The notes under the pieces were generated by a model, which was not told where the DNA came from, searched no databases, and saw nothing but the letters and a program-made list of their open reading frames with translations. DNA of 64,000 nt from Isoetes taiwanensis (taxonomy: Eukaryota > Streptophyta > Lycopodiopsida > Isoetales > Isoetaceae), in NCBI GenBank assembly GCA_021234155.1, contig JAJEKV010000005.1:15722826-15786825 (forward strand), given 5' to 3'. The position numbers were made by a program, and so were the translations under genes. This document shows, one piece after another, positions 52,620 to 64,000 of the stretch; position 1 is the first letter of the stretch; each line of letters starts with the position of its first letter.

Positions 52620-53256
52620 TTTAATTTTTCAACATGATGCCTTTTTTTTAAAACCGTGTCTTTAATTAAAAAAACAACACCTGAAACTATATCTTTTCAT
52701 AAGAAAAAACACTTGAAAATATAAACCACATACGTGAAATTTTATAATGAAACAACATTAAAAAATATTTATATCTATAAAATCACATGTAGAATCTTGG
52801 TATGTAAAACAATACCTGGAAGCAACATTTACTTGAAAAAACACATTTCTTCCTTAAAACCACATATCATTTTGATGAAACCAACACTCTTCAAAATAAC
52901 ATGTTATAAAAAAACCCCAGAAACTACGCATTGTTTCTAGCAGTCTTATATAATTTCTTACTTGGTTTTTAGTGGTGTTTTGCAACAACATTTAAAAATA
53001 ACATATGACCTTTAAGTTTCATTAAAACCACAGATGTCTATTTTTTAAGAAAAGCAACACTTTGAAACCTACATCTACTTCTAAACAAACATATAGAAAA
53101 CACATGTTAATTTCTAATGGTAGATAATTTTGAAAAATTCTTTAATGCAGTAGAGATTTCGCAAAGTTGAAAAAACTATATGTATGTAAATTAGGAAACT
53201 ACACGTTGTTTCCTAGTAATCCCGACAAAACAACACTTAGCGCAGGTGTTGTTTTG
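52620..53256 (+). repeat. AACAACA-rich degenerate tandem array
   Basis: Words such as 'AAAACAACAC(T/C)TGAAACTA' and 'AAACCACAT' recur at about 20-40 bp. A higher-order repeat of roughly 280 bp is suggested by 'GAAACTACGCATTGTTTCTAG' type words at about 52919 and 'GAAACTACACGTTGTTTCCTAG' type words at about 53200, each followed by 'GTGTTTTGCAA'/'GTTGTTTTGCAA'. Confidence 0.65.
53226..53256. repeat. Perfect 11-bp inverted repeat
   Basis: CAAAACAACAC (53226-53236) and its exact complement GTGTTGTTTTG (53246-53256) flank 9 bases. It closes the AACAACA array, and both arms are built from the array's own core word. Confidence 0.95.
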
Positions 53257-55149
53257 CAAGCAAAAGATTAAAACAAATATGGACCCATGTTTGGGGTGGT
53301 AGCGTTTCAACAATCCCTCTGCCTAGTGATAAAACCTCTGGGCCTGCGGTGTTTAGGATGTGTTTTCTAATGAAAGGATATGGATAACCTATTGTAATTG
53401 AACACTTCATGTTTCCCTTGTGAACAAGTATTTCGTTTATAGGAAAGACAAAGATATTACAATTGCTATCTCTCGAGTATTGTAAGTTCACATCCCGTAC
53501 GTTCTTCGCGATCTTAAGGGATGTCCGTAATTGAGATTCATTCAATTGAGCACAAAACTTCTTTGTTGAGAAGAATAGCCATGGTACGCAAGGTCACATA
53601 AATTCTTGCATATGTTAGAAAAAAATGCTTGAGAATCATGAAACATATACTTATCTTCTAAGAAGGTTAGCTGAGAATCGCACTTTATTAAAAGTTTTAA
53701 TTCTGCCAAGAGATAGCTGGTGCTCGGTAAATTTGAATGTTTGGTAACTTGAGAACCTCAAAAATTTGTAGAAAGTCTTAATTTCTAAGTATGAGTTATT
53801 TTTAAAAAGCAGCTGATCACCGTAGCAAAACACCGGGACTTAGACGCGCTCTAATAGTCAATTTAGGTTTCGCTTTGGGTATATATATTCATATGAGGGT
53901 GATGCAGGGTAGCAAGAGCCTTTCCATACATGTACCGAATGAACTCCATTGCATATATTTGCTCCAAATCTTATAGTATCTCATTGATTTTCTTATATCT
54001 TAAACCAACTTGTGGCGCCATACTGCACAAAGAAGAATCGCTTTCTACCACTCAAAATGAAGTATAACTCGTGAGGCACCCAGCGGTAGCTTCCTCACAT
54101 TGGGTGATCCATAGATCGAGGTGAGGGAGCCGTGAACTGAAGAGTGAGGGGCGCTTCGCTGTGGGTGAGAGATATCCATTGAGGTGGAGTTGGATCTAGG
54201 AGCATGGAGTGATGGGAGGAGTGTGATGGAGGACCTTGTTGGTGAACTCCAGATATTGGCGCTATGAGGGCTTCCTTGAAATATGAGCTAGTCAGACTAT
54301 TCAACAAAGACGTCTTAAACGAAAGAACATGGGCTCCGCCTCCGACAACAATTATTTGAGGCAAATCATGATCAATGGCCTTGCAACACAAATCTTGGTG
54401 ATGCCACATATTGAAGTGGAGGTTGGTGAATGGAGTCCAATCCTTCATTATCACGGTATGTAAATGAACTTGGGAATCCTATATAGCCTCGAGGGAAAAT
54501 CTTCAAGAGGTAAATTAGAGGGGCACGGCGTTAATCTAGCGAATGGTAGATCCAGAATATATCAATGATAGAGCAAGAAGTGTTTCCAAAGAGGATCAAC
54601 ACTCTGCTCTATAGTTGAGCAACGCTTAAGGAGATTCAAAACATCAAAAAGAAACAATGTTGATTCTTTGCCACAAGCTTGATAGATTGATGAAGCTCTT
54701 AGCTATGAAGGTGCTCTATTGTTAAGATCCCATGTAGGGCCGCTGAAGTGGGCAAACTACGGAATATCAGCAAACTAACCGCCTCCACATGTCGCCGATG
54801 ATTAGCATGGCTAATCATGACTCCACCGGAGCTCCAAAACGCTTCTCAAAAAGTTGCCCCCGACTAATCTCATAAAAGATTTCGGCCCCGGATGGAGCCG
54901 GACATCTATGAGTCTTGGTTTTGGCTTGCAATTGGCCGGGCGATAGACACAACTGCCTTTGTTGTCATCCACCAGCGGTAAGTAATGGCCTATGACGCAA
55001 GTAAGCCGAGGTGGTGGAGTCAAATGCCTGCAAAGCCACTCGCAGAACTTCACACATCCGTACCGCCAATCGCGGTGGTTAGATGATCTTCAAGGTGAGG
55101 CCGATGCACGGGTGGAAGAGAATGTTACCGAAGCATCAGCGGGGAAGAG
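53257..55149. other. Gene-free stretch with unassigned minus frames
   Basis: Frames at 53237-53545 (102 codons), 54095-54454 (119 codons, Ser/Pro/His-rich C-terminal half) and 54811-55053 (80 codons) are open on the minus strand. They carry no motif I can name. The 54-55.7 kb part is GC-richer than its surroundings and could be an old mobile element. Confidence 0.3.
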
Positions 55150-55545
55150 GAGGAAACCCCGCCGAGGAACCTCCAACATGTGTTGATGCACGATTTCCTG
55201 TCTCCCGGCACACCACAAAGTTGTGTAGGTTTGCACCACCAATACATCTTCACTTCCACGAAAGAACTGTGGCTGCTGAAGTTCCACCTATGTTGAGGTG
55301 CCGCCTGCGGCAACATCATTAGGTGCGTACCGGCCCAGAGGAGCCCCATAGGCATGTGAGATCTCAACTATCGCGAGGGACTCCAACATGTGTTGAGGCG
55401 TACCGCTAGCCCGTAAGCAACTTCACCGTGATAAAGAGGGTCTTCCCCATCCACGTAACTCCAATGAGCGCTGGAAGTGCTAATTCGCTGCACATCACCG
55501 ATTGAGGAACCCTCCAATGCTGCTGGAGGTGCTGACACTTCCTAA
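55150..55545 (+). repeat. Degenerate array, core CTCCAACATGTGTTGAGG
   Basis: The core 'C(T)CCAACATGTGTTGA(G/T)G' occurs at about 55169 and 55381. Weaker forms at about 55280 ('CACCTATGTTGAGGTGC'), 55449 ('CTCCAATGAGCGCTGGAAGTGC') and 55511 ('CTCCAATGCTGCTGGAGGTGC') give a spacing near 60-115 bp. Overlapping frames on both strands are array by-products. Confidence 0.6.
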
Positions 55546-57399
55546 TAGTTTCCCCAATCGGCACATGTTCAACATCGCCTCCTACCGTGACGCATGGTCG
55601 GTGGCTAACTATAGCTTCCAGGGCAACTACAGTTTGAAATAGAAATTCGAAGTAACTAAGAAGAGAAGAGAGATGGAGCTCCCCGGCCTCAATTGAGGCG
55701 CCCCACTCGTACATTAGAAGACATATTAAGCAAATAATTTCAAAGGATTGAGGTGCACCGAAGAAACCAAACTCGTGATCGGGAAGAGCACCCTCGAGCT
55801 TATTATTTGTGCATCAGCATGCACTTATTCGAAAAATTCCACAAAGATATTCTTTCCAATTCCACCTGGCGTACTTGCGGTGGTAGAACTTAAGAATGTT
55901 TTCATGGTGCGACCGATCTTATTATCTTTATCAGCGTATAGCAAAGCTCGTGAGTTGAATAGTCCTTTCCATTAATAGGCCAATCTATGAAGTGCTCAAA
56001 GAGCTTTCAACAAGCCCAAATACCCCCAAAATTAAATGTTGTATGTAAGGTAAGCTCGCGCCAAAAGAAAATTGCGTGTGTTGACTCCCTCAACCGCTAG
56101 AGAGTCAAACATATAGCCGCCAACGGAGTTTATATGCTCAAGTTAAAGTTAGGAACCTCCAGATCAACAATTTAAGGTGATCAGCCTACACAAGAATTTC
56201 TTGAAAGAAAAGCCCAAATATTAAGTATTCATACTCCTTTTCCTATAATTCAAGAATATGAACCCTCACTCAAATTGATGTAGCACTCACAGATGGCTGC
56301 TGGATTCTGGTCAAACAAGATAGGACTTGTACAGAAAAGTTATAAGCAAGCAAGGAGAAGATCTTTGACCAAGTCCTCGAGTTCTAATCTCTAAAAGATA
56401 TTCGACCAAAGTTAGTCAATACTTTTTAATATCACTACCAAGACTATATAGACAGATCTCGTGGATTTTGTACAACTTGAGCAGTAGAGACTTTTGAGAG
56501 ATTCCAAATCAAACTATAAGTTCAAATGAGGGGCATGCAATCAAATCATATTTTGATCATTAAAATACTTTTTGGCAATCGCTTTGTGAATAACAAATTA
56601 AAATTGTATCGGCTTAATGCAAAATGATAACTTTGAGTTTGGAATGGTTTTTGGAACTTCGTGCAAATAAGATGGAAAAAGAGGGCAAGTGGTCATATGC
56701 AAGAAAAAAATAATGGAATACCTTTACCCAGAAAATCGCTTTGTGTGTGGCAAAAATACTAAAAGATCATGAGGCCAATCCTTTAACATCATATGTGCAC
56801 TTTTATTGATAATATGAAGGTACTACAAGATGAAGAGGGTCTCAAGATCATAAATCAATCATCAAAATGTCTCAGAGGTCATAAAAATAATATCATAACA
56901 GTGGATATCGCAATTCAATTTTCTCAAATCAATTGTGGAACACTCTCGTGATACTTCCATGAACGTGCTCTTCGAACATCATGCCTCGATGATGTATCAA
57001 TATTGAGTTTGATGCCCGGCCTTCAAAAAACTTCGTGAATTGTTTCCCTGGTATATAGATTCAGGGATTTGATGATTCCATCTTAGGTCTTAATTTAGGG
57101 TTTAATGAAATGCTTATGAGCTGTGGAATCCAAGAATAGTAGTTGTTATAGTTTAGGAATCCACCTCGCTATGATTCAATCACAACCGGTGATTTTTCCA
57201 AATTTCAGTTGGTCGTGATTTTTGGGAGCATATACTCTTGGAATATGTCAGATTTCGAAGCTTTTCCTTTGGAAAAGCCAAACTATGGTTTAAAAGGTAT
57301 GCGCCCCATAAAATGGTTAAGAAGTTTGATCATTTAAGGCAAATGGCAACTCCTAATTCTTTGGGAATATGCTAGGTCTAGATACCATGTTTGAATATT
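55546..57399. other. Gene-free stretch, nothing recognised
   Basis: Mostly AT-rich; minus frame 55406-55714 and plus frame 55748-55975 are unassigned. Confidence 0.4.
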
Positions 57400-58700
57400 C
57401 CATGGGGTAGATGGTGGGTAACATGGGCATTTGAAGTATAATAATAGTGGGAAAGGGTATAAGAAATTTCCCAAAAATTTGACTAGGGTATTTGCAAAGG
57501 TGTAACATGGGGATAAGAATGAGAGAAAGGATATGAAATAGGAAGTTCATCTTGAAAGGGCAAAGGCACTTGCTAGTGGAAAAAAGGAATTAGTGCAACC
57601 ATGGTGTGTGATTGGCAAAATGGGTGATAAGGGGAGTATAGGGTATAAAAATATGATCAGGAAAATGTCAAAATGGGGTAAGAATATGGATAAAAATGTA
57701 TTAGGAATATAAAATCAAATAACACACATGGGGTCTTCCAACTTTGTCTTCCAATCTTCAAAAAGCATCTTCCAATCTTCTAAACCTTAATCTCATAAAG
57801 CATCCTTGACTACCTTTTGACTCCCTCAGAGCACCTTTCATGGAGTTGACCTTGAATATTGTGTAGATCCTCGAAAATTGATACGTTGGTTTTGACCTTC
57901 ACATCAATGTTGACTACCGCTCTTTTGATTTGGTTTTTTCTGGAAATGACTTGACCTAACTTTACCATACATGAACTAATATCAGCTAGTATAAGTTGCC
58001 CCTTTGGGGGCAACACTCCTCGCCATAAAACAAGAATATGGCTGGTCCCCCAAATTTTATATGGGTCTTCAACTTTGTACCATAAAGTGTCTAAGTGAGA
58101 ATTATGGTAGAGAGTGTAAAGTGGTAAGTGTTGATGGAATCGAGGTGAATATGGTGAGAAGGTGGAGTGGAGTTAGAAAGAAGGGTGAGAAATGAGTGTA
58201 AATATGATAAGGTGGGTGATGGAAAACGAGGTGAGACACCGTGTAGATGCTTTTAAACCCTAAAACAAGAAAAATGTGGGAAAGGTAAGAATAAGCATGA
58301 ATACGGTATATGGTATGGAGAGTACAAGGTGAGGTGAATGGTATAAACGTTGAGATCTCACAAAACAAGAATATGTATGCCTCCCTCGATCCTGGTTAAA
58401 AATGCAACTCCGGCCAAGATGGTGAAGTCGACCAGAGGCCTTCTTTTGGAATGAAAATAAGAATAAGGGGTTGAAATGGGATAAAGCAGGACCACTCGCG
58501 GCGTGATGAATAAAGATGGAGAAAGGATGCACTACATGGAAACATACAAACAACAAGTTAAATTTGATCTCTTTGCAACTTTACATGATGGTGAAAGCCA
58601 ATTTGCGTGAGTGCACATTTAGGAAATAAAATGAGGAATACATGGCTAAATGGAGGAGACCACAATGAGACAAGATGAATGAGAGGATGGAAGATATACC
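57400..58700 (+). repeat. Purine-biased tract with recurring GGGTAAGAATATG words
   Basis: The plus strand is strongly A/G-biased. Words like 'GGG(G)(A)TAAGAAT', 'GGTATAAAAATATG' and 'GGTAAGAATA' recur at irregular spacing, and 'ACAAGAATATG(G/T)' occurs at about 58029 and 58366. It could be a decayed satellite or part of the 3' LTR/UTR of the gypsy element to its right. The frames in it are C/T-run artefacts on the minus strand. Confidence 0.45.
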
Positions 58701-59284
58701 GCCTCCCGCTAAGGAATACTGGTAATTCATTAGTAAAATCCTTGCTTTGGAGTTGTTTGATAGTTCATCCTTCATTCAAGCACCGCAAAACATAAACTCA
58801 ATGAAAACATTAATTTAAACTCACATGATAAAGTGAAACTAACCTATCTAATACTTAACTTTAATTTAACTTGTCTGGGTTCTAGATATACAAAAGGACA
58901 AGCATACATGCTGATCCCAGACCTTTCTTCGTGTAGGATAGGTGTTGATAGGATTTGGTGGCATCCTCAAGTTAATTCCTTTAACCAATAAGAGTTGGTG
59001 CCTCGGTGTTCCAAATAATTCCTAGGACCTTTCCTGAGAGATTTTCAAACTTACTAAATTTCTTCCTTGATTTATTCCATTTCGTAATCTAACTCTCCTT
59101 GCCTTTGAAAGTCCCTTTGTATCTTATGAAAGAGCTTTGAAAGCAACCAAATCCTTTATTTTTTGGAGACAATATCATGCCTTTCCATCCTATATTCTTC
59201 TAAATGCAGTAAGGGTGTCCAAATTTTTCCGTAAGGTATATTCAAAAGGCAACATAACTTGTGGTATGCTAATCCTAGAGATGG
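58701..59284. other. Flank of the gypsy element, boundary not found
   Basis: The 3' LTR and polypurine tract of the minus-strand gypsy element should lie in or left of this stretch, but no TG...CA boundary could be placed. Confidence 0.35.
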
Positions 59285-60010
59285 GAGCTCAAGCTCACTC
59301 CTGGAAGCAAAATTTCAATGCCATATACTAAGTTAAAGGGTGCATGAGTGGTTGCTGCTTTAATGGTGACCCTATAGTTACAGGAGTCCAACTTTGATAT
59401 GGCAATCCCTCCTCGGATTATCATCCAATCGCTTTTCTCAGAAAAATGCTTTTCAAAACTTTATTAGTAGCTTCCTCACAGACATTACCTTTGGGGATAG
59501 TAGGAAGAGCTCTTGTATGTTTGACCTTAAGAATAATCAATAACAAATAATAACTTTATCTCACAAAGGAGTACCTCTATCAGAATGCAATTAGTAGAGG
59601 AATACCAAACCAAAAGTAATAAATATACTCATGTGAAGAACTTTGCTAATGTAATATGGCATTAGCCTTTAAAGGAATTGCTTCCTTCTTCATTTGGTAA
59701 AATAACTGTGAGCTACAATAATGTAGTTGATGTTGTCCTCGTATAAGCTTAATGGGGTTAGACATAATCCAAATTCCTTACATTTGGAAGGGTCCCGAGA
59801 AATGATAGGATTTAATGCAAGTTCGAGAAGGATCCTTTGCCAACATTTGACACTTGTGGCAAGATTTTAGCAAAGATAACAATCTTTTAAATATTGTACA
59901 ATAATAACCCTCGACCTCGGTGAACTTTCTTACAAGAGTATCTCCAAAGAAATGGCCTCCACATACCCTTCATGCATTTCTAATGATCAAAGCATTCGCT
60001 CTTCATTGGA
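59285..60010 (-). pseudogene. Gypsy integrase remnant
   Basis: The HHCC zinc-binding region is visible as 'RVCGGHFFGDTLVRKF' followed by 'KSCHKCQ' (about 59980-59850). The core follows in mixed frames: 'YIIVAHSYFTK' and 'EAIPLKANA' (about 59720-59650), 'FGIPLLI' (about 59605) and 'EEATNKVLKSI' (about 59480), whose E is the expected position of the third DDE residue. The second catalytic Asp (in the DNG motif) is replaced by stop-containing sequence. Confidence 0.88.
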
Positions 60011-60428
60011 TTACACACCTCGCATAGTCCATCCTCGCTGACTTTACATAACATCATTAATCATTTTAAATTGCCTACATTTTTTCTTTTTTAAATCTCC
60101 TTGTTGGTCAAAGTCGGGCCCGAGGGGTACTCCTCTTTGAATTGTAGAAAATTTTTACAGGTAGTCGCTAACCTTGTTATTCTCATTTTCATTTTCACTG
60201 CAAATGTTTCAAAGCACTACAAAGTCAACAACCTCTACCGATCCTCACAAAGAAAAATGTAAGGTAACAAAGACTGGACTCTTCACTCCATGTAACTCCT
60301 TAATAGAAATATCAGTTTGTAGCCATAAGCCCACCTCTCGATTTTTGGTTTGGAAGTAGTCTTTACTTCAAATAACAACCCCATTAGTTTGTTTACATAA
60401 ACTTGGAATGGGTGAACTTTTCAATAAT

Positions 60429-60691
60429 CTATGGTCTCATTAATGAGGAACAGAGCGAAACAGCAAATTCTTTCTCCATTCTAGTGTATTTTTCTTCACA
60501 ATTGAACTCCCACTCATTTTGGCAAAAAGCCATGGTATGCTTTGTCCCAGAGGAATAGCTAGACCTATGGCCTTTCTTTTTAGTGATAGTAATGTAAACT
60601 TCAAATGGCATATCCAAATCCAGCCAAAAAAGAGTAGCCTCACAAATGACTCTATAAGTAACTCAAAAGATTCTTGGCAATCTGAGACCAT
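60429..60691 (-). pseudogene. Gypsy RNase H remnant
   Basis: Two overlapping frames carry it: 'SDCQESFELL' (the 'CQeaFe.LK' linker) in one, and 'MPFEVYITITKKK' plus 'EEKYTRMEKEFAV' (the 'E.nYt..EkElla' helix with the catalytic Glu) in the other. The switch of frame marks at least one indel. Confidence 0.85.
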
Positions 60692-60789
60692 GTGATGCAG
60701 GGAGTACTTTGGCTTCCTCGTGATTTAGAACCCACTCTATCCTCATGTTTTAGAAGAGACTTATAATGTGAGCAAAGAATATACATCCT

Positions 60790-61475
60790 AGTTATAAAAG
60801 CTAGTCATACTCATAATGAAAACTTTGACCTGCTTTAAATTTTGGGGGTAACGCTAGTTTGATGCTTCAACCTTTTCTTGTGCCACTTCTAGAGCAACAT
60901 TGTTGACACTTCATGCCCTAAAAGTTGCCTCTTTGGATGCAAAGTACACATTTCTTTAGAAGAGGCTGACTTTAGGCTCCTCGCACAAAGAGCATATTTT
61001 TTGCAAGCAATTCCTAAAATGATTAATAGAGATCCTACAAAAGGTCATCCAAGGAAACTCTGAATTCTTGAGGAGACATAGGTCTAAAATAACATCCATA
61101 GCTCGAAAGTGTAAGGTGTGATTCATTAATCCAAAAGGCATTCTTTCATTGTATAAGTTCCCCCAAGGGGTAATGAAAGAGGTTTTTTGGCTGATCTTCT
61201 TCCTTAATGCTAATTTGATTAAATCCCTGTAGAATCCATCCAAAAATGAGTAGACCTCCTTTCCTATACAAGCATAAGAGATTTCTTCTAAAAAAAGGCT
61301 GGAAGGACAGGCAGCCTTTGATGTGAGTAGTGGCTTTGTTGAGATCCTTCTATAATCAATGTGTGCATTCTTAAGGTGTCTACACTTTTTTTTCTACAGT
61401 ATAATGCAAGATACCCATTGTAGGTTTATGATTTCAATAACACCTGCATCTAACATTTTTATCCAACAACTTCAT
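60790..61475 (-). pseudogene. Gypsy reverse transcriptase remnant
   Basis: In order: 'MLDAGVIEIINLQWVS' (about 61455), 'HIDYR' (about 61360), 'FLDGFY' with the first catalytic Asp (about 61240), 'KTSFITPWGNLYNERMPFGL' (about 61190-61131), then 'VSLDDLL' at 61058-61038 in another frame, the Y/VxDD box. Further on come 'VYFASKEATF' and 'RYPQNLKQVKVF' with 'SFYN', matching the connection region 'P.PkNvkqvrsFLGlasfYR'. The conserved blocks fall in several different frames. Confidence 0.9.
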
Positions 61476-63343
61476 TCCTTTGATTAATCCCATCAATGAA
61501 GTACATTAATTCTTTATGAAAATGTGCTTTTACATCCCTATCTTATAGCTCTCAAATTGCAGGCATTACCCTCAGCCTTGATACCAGTGAGCCTTTAATA
61601 ATTTTGTGCAAAGACATCCTTCCTTTCTTCAAAAAAATATTTGTATATTTTCCTATCTTCGACATTCAACTCACACTTCCAACAAACAGTGGTTCTAGTC
61701 TATACTACTCATTTTAGTGATTGTAATCTCTCTAAAGTTTCTTTTTTCTTTCTCTCATACTGATGGCTAGGATAGACAAAGTAGCTTTACTCCTCACTAG
61801 AAGGGATCGCTGATCTTCTTTCTGAATGGCTCCTTCAGCTAAATGTGACATGAGAGTTTCTCTTATAAGGCATCACCTTTCCACATTTTTCTCTTTGGTA
61901 TGTGAATGATTTCCCACATGAAGCAAAAATCCTTGAGAGTACTCCCATTACTTACCTTAGGAGCTCCACATCTCTATTTTTGTTTGATAATCTCTTTGAA
62001 ATCCTTGTCTACAACTCAATTGTGGAGTCATCATAAATGTGTGAATGCATAGTAATATCCATAGCTTTTAGCCTCCCAAGACCTCGCGAATCAAAAGCTC
62101 TATATATTCCTACATTAGATGTGAGGGACTTGGGGAAAGATTCTTCCTGCTTTAGCTATGCAAAATGCTTCAGAGAAGAGTCTTTCAAAATAGCAGCTAG
62201 ATGATGCTATTTAGTTTTTAGAAATACCTCCATCAAACCATAGAAACTCGATGGTCCTTGTCCATTGGGAGGCACACATTCCATAATGAGGGAACCATTT
62301 CCATTTCCTTTGGTCTTGTATTTTGTTCTTTAGGATCCCAAAGGTTCTTCAATCTCAAGATTCTTAATAATTAACGCTACCTCTTCTTATTGGTTTCTAT
62401 GGTGGAGCCATCTTGATTGTAAATTGTAGGCATTGAGATCCATTGGAGATAGCAGATATCTCCTTTGAGACCAAACTGCCTAGCATCCACAGTTGGCTAA
62501 CCATCTTCTCCCTGGTGCAGATCATAGGATGATTCATCCCTGAGATCTTCAAAAAAGCTACTATAATAAAATTAGTACTTACAGCTGTTCTCTCAGATAA
62601 TGTAGCACTTTAGTCAATTTCACACCAATAGGAGTGATTTTAGCATTATAAAAGATCTTGCATTGATATAGGAAGCTTTGTCCACCTCAAAACCATACTT
62701 CTTCATAAATATGATATGGCATGATGCTTCTGGGGATCCCCACCAAGTAACATCGCTTTGTAGCGGTATAACCTCCCAAAGTAGCCTCAACATGTGAATG
62801 CTCCGCATTCCCTTTCCATTCCTACAAAGTTCAAAGTGCTGAGTGCGACGAAAGTGCAAATTCACACAAGCATTCAATGCCTCCACCTCCACCAAGCTTG
62901 TTGCAATACTTTTCTATAGCTAGGTTAAATCTTTAGCAAGGCAGCTGTCCACACTACTTCTGTGGAGTTTCTCGAGCGCAACACCAACCCCATCAAAAAT
63001 CTTGATCTTCTACTTTCATATTTTTGTCAGGGTGGAGCTAGCGATTTGAAAGCAGATTCCACCATACAGTGGTAAAGATCTGGCAAGTGATTGTCTACTT
63101 TGATTCAAAGATGTACATGAGCTTCATTCATGTTTCTAGTTTGCACTAATTATTAGACCTCTTCTCAGATTTGGGAACTTCCGAGTCAATAAATCTTATA
63201 GAGGTACTTGGTTCAGCAAATCTCACAGAGGTTTAGGCTCCATCGGTCTTTTTCCCGCTTTTGGTGGTAAAAACATTCTTTAACAGCTATTACATCTAAC
63301 ACTGTACGTCCACTTCTTTACAAAAAGAGCAAACAGATTATTC

Positions 63344-63382
63344 CTTTTCTCCAAAGTGGCCTTTTCTACAACATTTAGGACA
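63344..63382 (-). pseudogene. Gag zinc-knuckle remnant
   Basis: 'CPKCCRKGHFGEK' matches CX2CX4HX4C except that the last Cys codon is lost next to a stop. 'CSFCKE', just downstream, may be the start of a second knuckle. Confidence 0.65.
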
Positions 63383-64000
63383 CACTTCGCCACAGTAAAA
63401 TTCTTCACATGGATGAGAATTCCTGGCTGCAACGAATACATCTCGCGGTAAGTTTTACCCTCGCTCTGAAGGCTTCTTCCTTGAGTTCACAACCAATTGT
63501 TTGGTTAGTTCTGGTTGTATTTCAAGAATCCTTAGATAAGTCCGACTCTGGACCTCGCGAACTTGAGAATTAGCTTCCTCCCTCTTTTGATTTCTTCTTT
63601 TCTTTCAGGTGGCATAAACCTGAAATGAAGGGTGATGATCATAATGTGCATCAAGAGCATCGTAGTAAAAAGGATCAAGCGGCTATGGTGAAAACATGGT
63701 GTCATCGCGCGAGAGATCCTAGAAGTTAGGTCGCTGGTTTTGGCAAAACTTTGTAGATAGAATCAAATCCTCGCAGCCTGGATCCTCAAGCAACTTCCTT
63801 TGGATATCCTGGGTCTTCTTTCCAAACCATTGATAAATGCAAAGAATCTCAAAAGTGCTGTGGTTGGAATCTGTACTCGTGCCTTTGGACATCCGCTTCA
63901 TGAATGTGCTAAATCTTTCTGCATCGGTTCACACTTTCTCCTACTTGTATAGAAAAACCTTTGCAACCATTAACCAAATCTTTTAGATGTACTAATTCTA

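Larger units (their letters stand above)
59285..63901 (-). mobile_element. Decayed Ty3/gypsy retrotransposon, gag-pol order intact
   Basis: From right to left on the minus strand the canonical gypsy order is visible: a Gag-like zinc knuckle (63.34-63.38 kb), reverse transcriptase (61.47-60.79 kb), RNase H (60.69-60.43 kb) and integrase (60.01-59.29 kb). Integrase after RNase H defines Ty3/gypsy rather than Ty1/copia. Each domain is split by stops and frameshifts, so the copy is dead. The protease Asp motif was not found between 61.5 and 63.3 kb. Minus frames at 62620-62895 and 63719-63901 may be Gag or inter-domain sequence. The 5' end probably lies beyond the right edge of the window. The integrase wording ('EAIPLK', 'EATNK') is closest to what I know of plant Tat/Athila-like lineages, but lineage placement is inference. 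Confidence 0.92.

Noticed and set aside
62620..62895. Gypsy protease in the 91-codon minus frame
   Set aside because: No D(S/T)GA motif or flanking protease signature is present; left as unassigned element sequence.

Overview
This window looks like a gene-poor stretch of a large land-plant nuclear genome. The evidence is a decayed Ty3/gypsy retroelement, a small Ty1/copia-type LTR element with an initiator-Met tRNA primer site, relics of PLS-type pentatricopeptide repeat (PPR) genes, a plant methylesterase-like first exon with a pyrimidine-rich leader, AAACCCTAA telomere-like boxes, and many degenerate tandem repeats. Nothing bacterial or organellar was recognised. The species cannot be fixed from sequence alone; a repeat-rich genome such as a gymnosperm or fern would fit, but that is inference.

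Layout. 1-20 kb is mostly unassigned intergenic DNA. It carries simple repeats (TTCC, a 114-bp GA tract, GGTA, ATCT), a three-copy ~200-bp tandem repeat (6.8-7.4 kb), two clean hairpins (8.3 and 8.85 kb), a diverged 350-bp duplication with RY motifs (14.4-14.9 kb) and several short-period arrays (18.7-20.1 kb). 20.3-24.4 kb reads like single-copy, transcript-like DNA. It holds the methylesterase-like first exon on the minus strand (22324-22533), with weaker matches to later parts of the family further along that strand. 24.4-30 kb is again unassigned, with a repeat near 27 kb that is shared with the first kilobase.

30.1-33.3 kb holds three copies of one LTR; two of them bound a ~2.2-kb copia-like element on the minus strand. 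35.2-40.7 kb holds two broken PPR loci on the minus strand, one containing a diverged internal duplication (~850-bp offset), the other ending in an E-motif-like C terminus. 44.45-47.51 kb is the most striking part: two unrelated minisatellite arrays side by side. The larger (~2.1 kb) mixes two ~19-bp unit types whose tails are near reverse complements, so neighbouring units can fold into hairpins. 50.8-52.3 kb is another transcript-like island with a TATA motif and a 67-codon ORF of unknown function. 52.6-55.5 kb contains AACAACA-rich and 'AACATGTGTTGAGG' degenerate arrays, and 57.4-58.7 kb is a purine-biased tract. From 59.3 kb to the right edge lies the decayed gypsy element on the minus strand: integrase, RNase H, reverse transcriptase and a Gag zinc knuckle in the canonical order, broken by many frameshifts and stops.

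No complete conserved gene is visible. The coding relics are interrupted by both stops and frameshifts, which fits old pseudogenes; residual indel error in a long-read assembly could add to this and cannot be excluded from one sequence.
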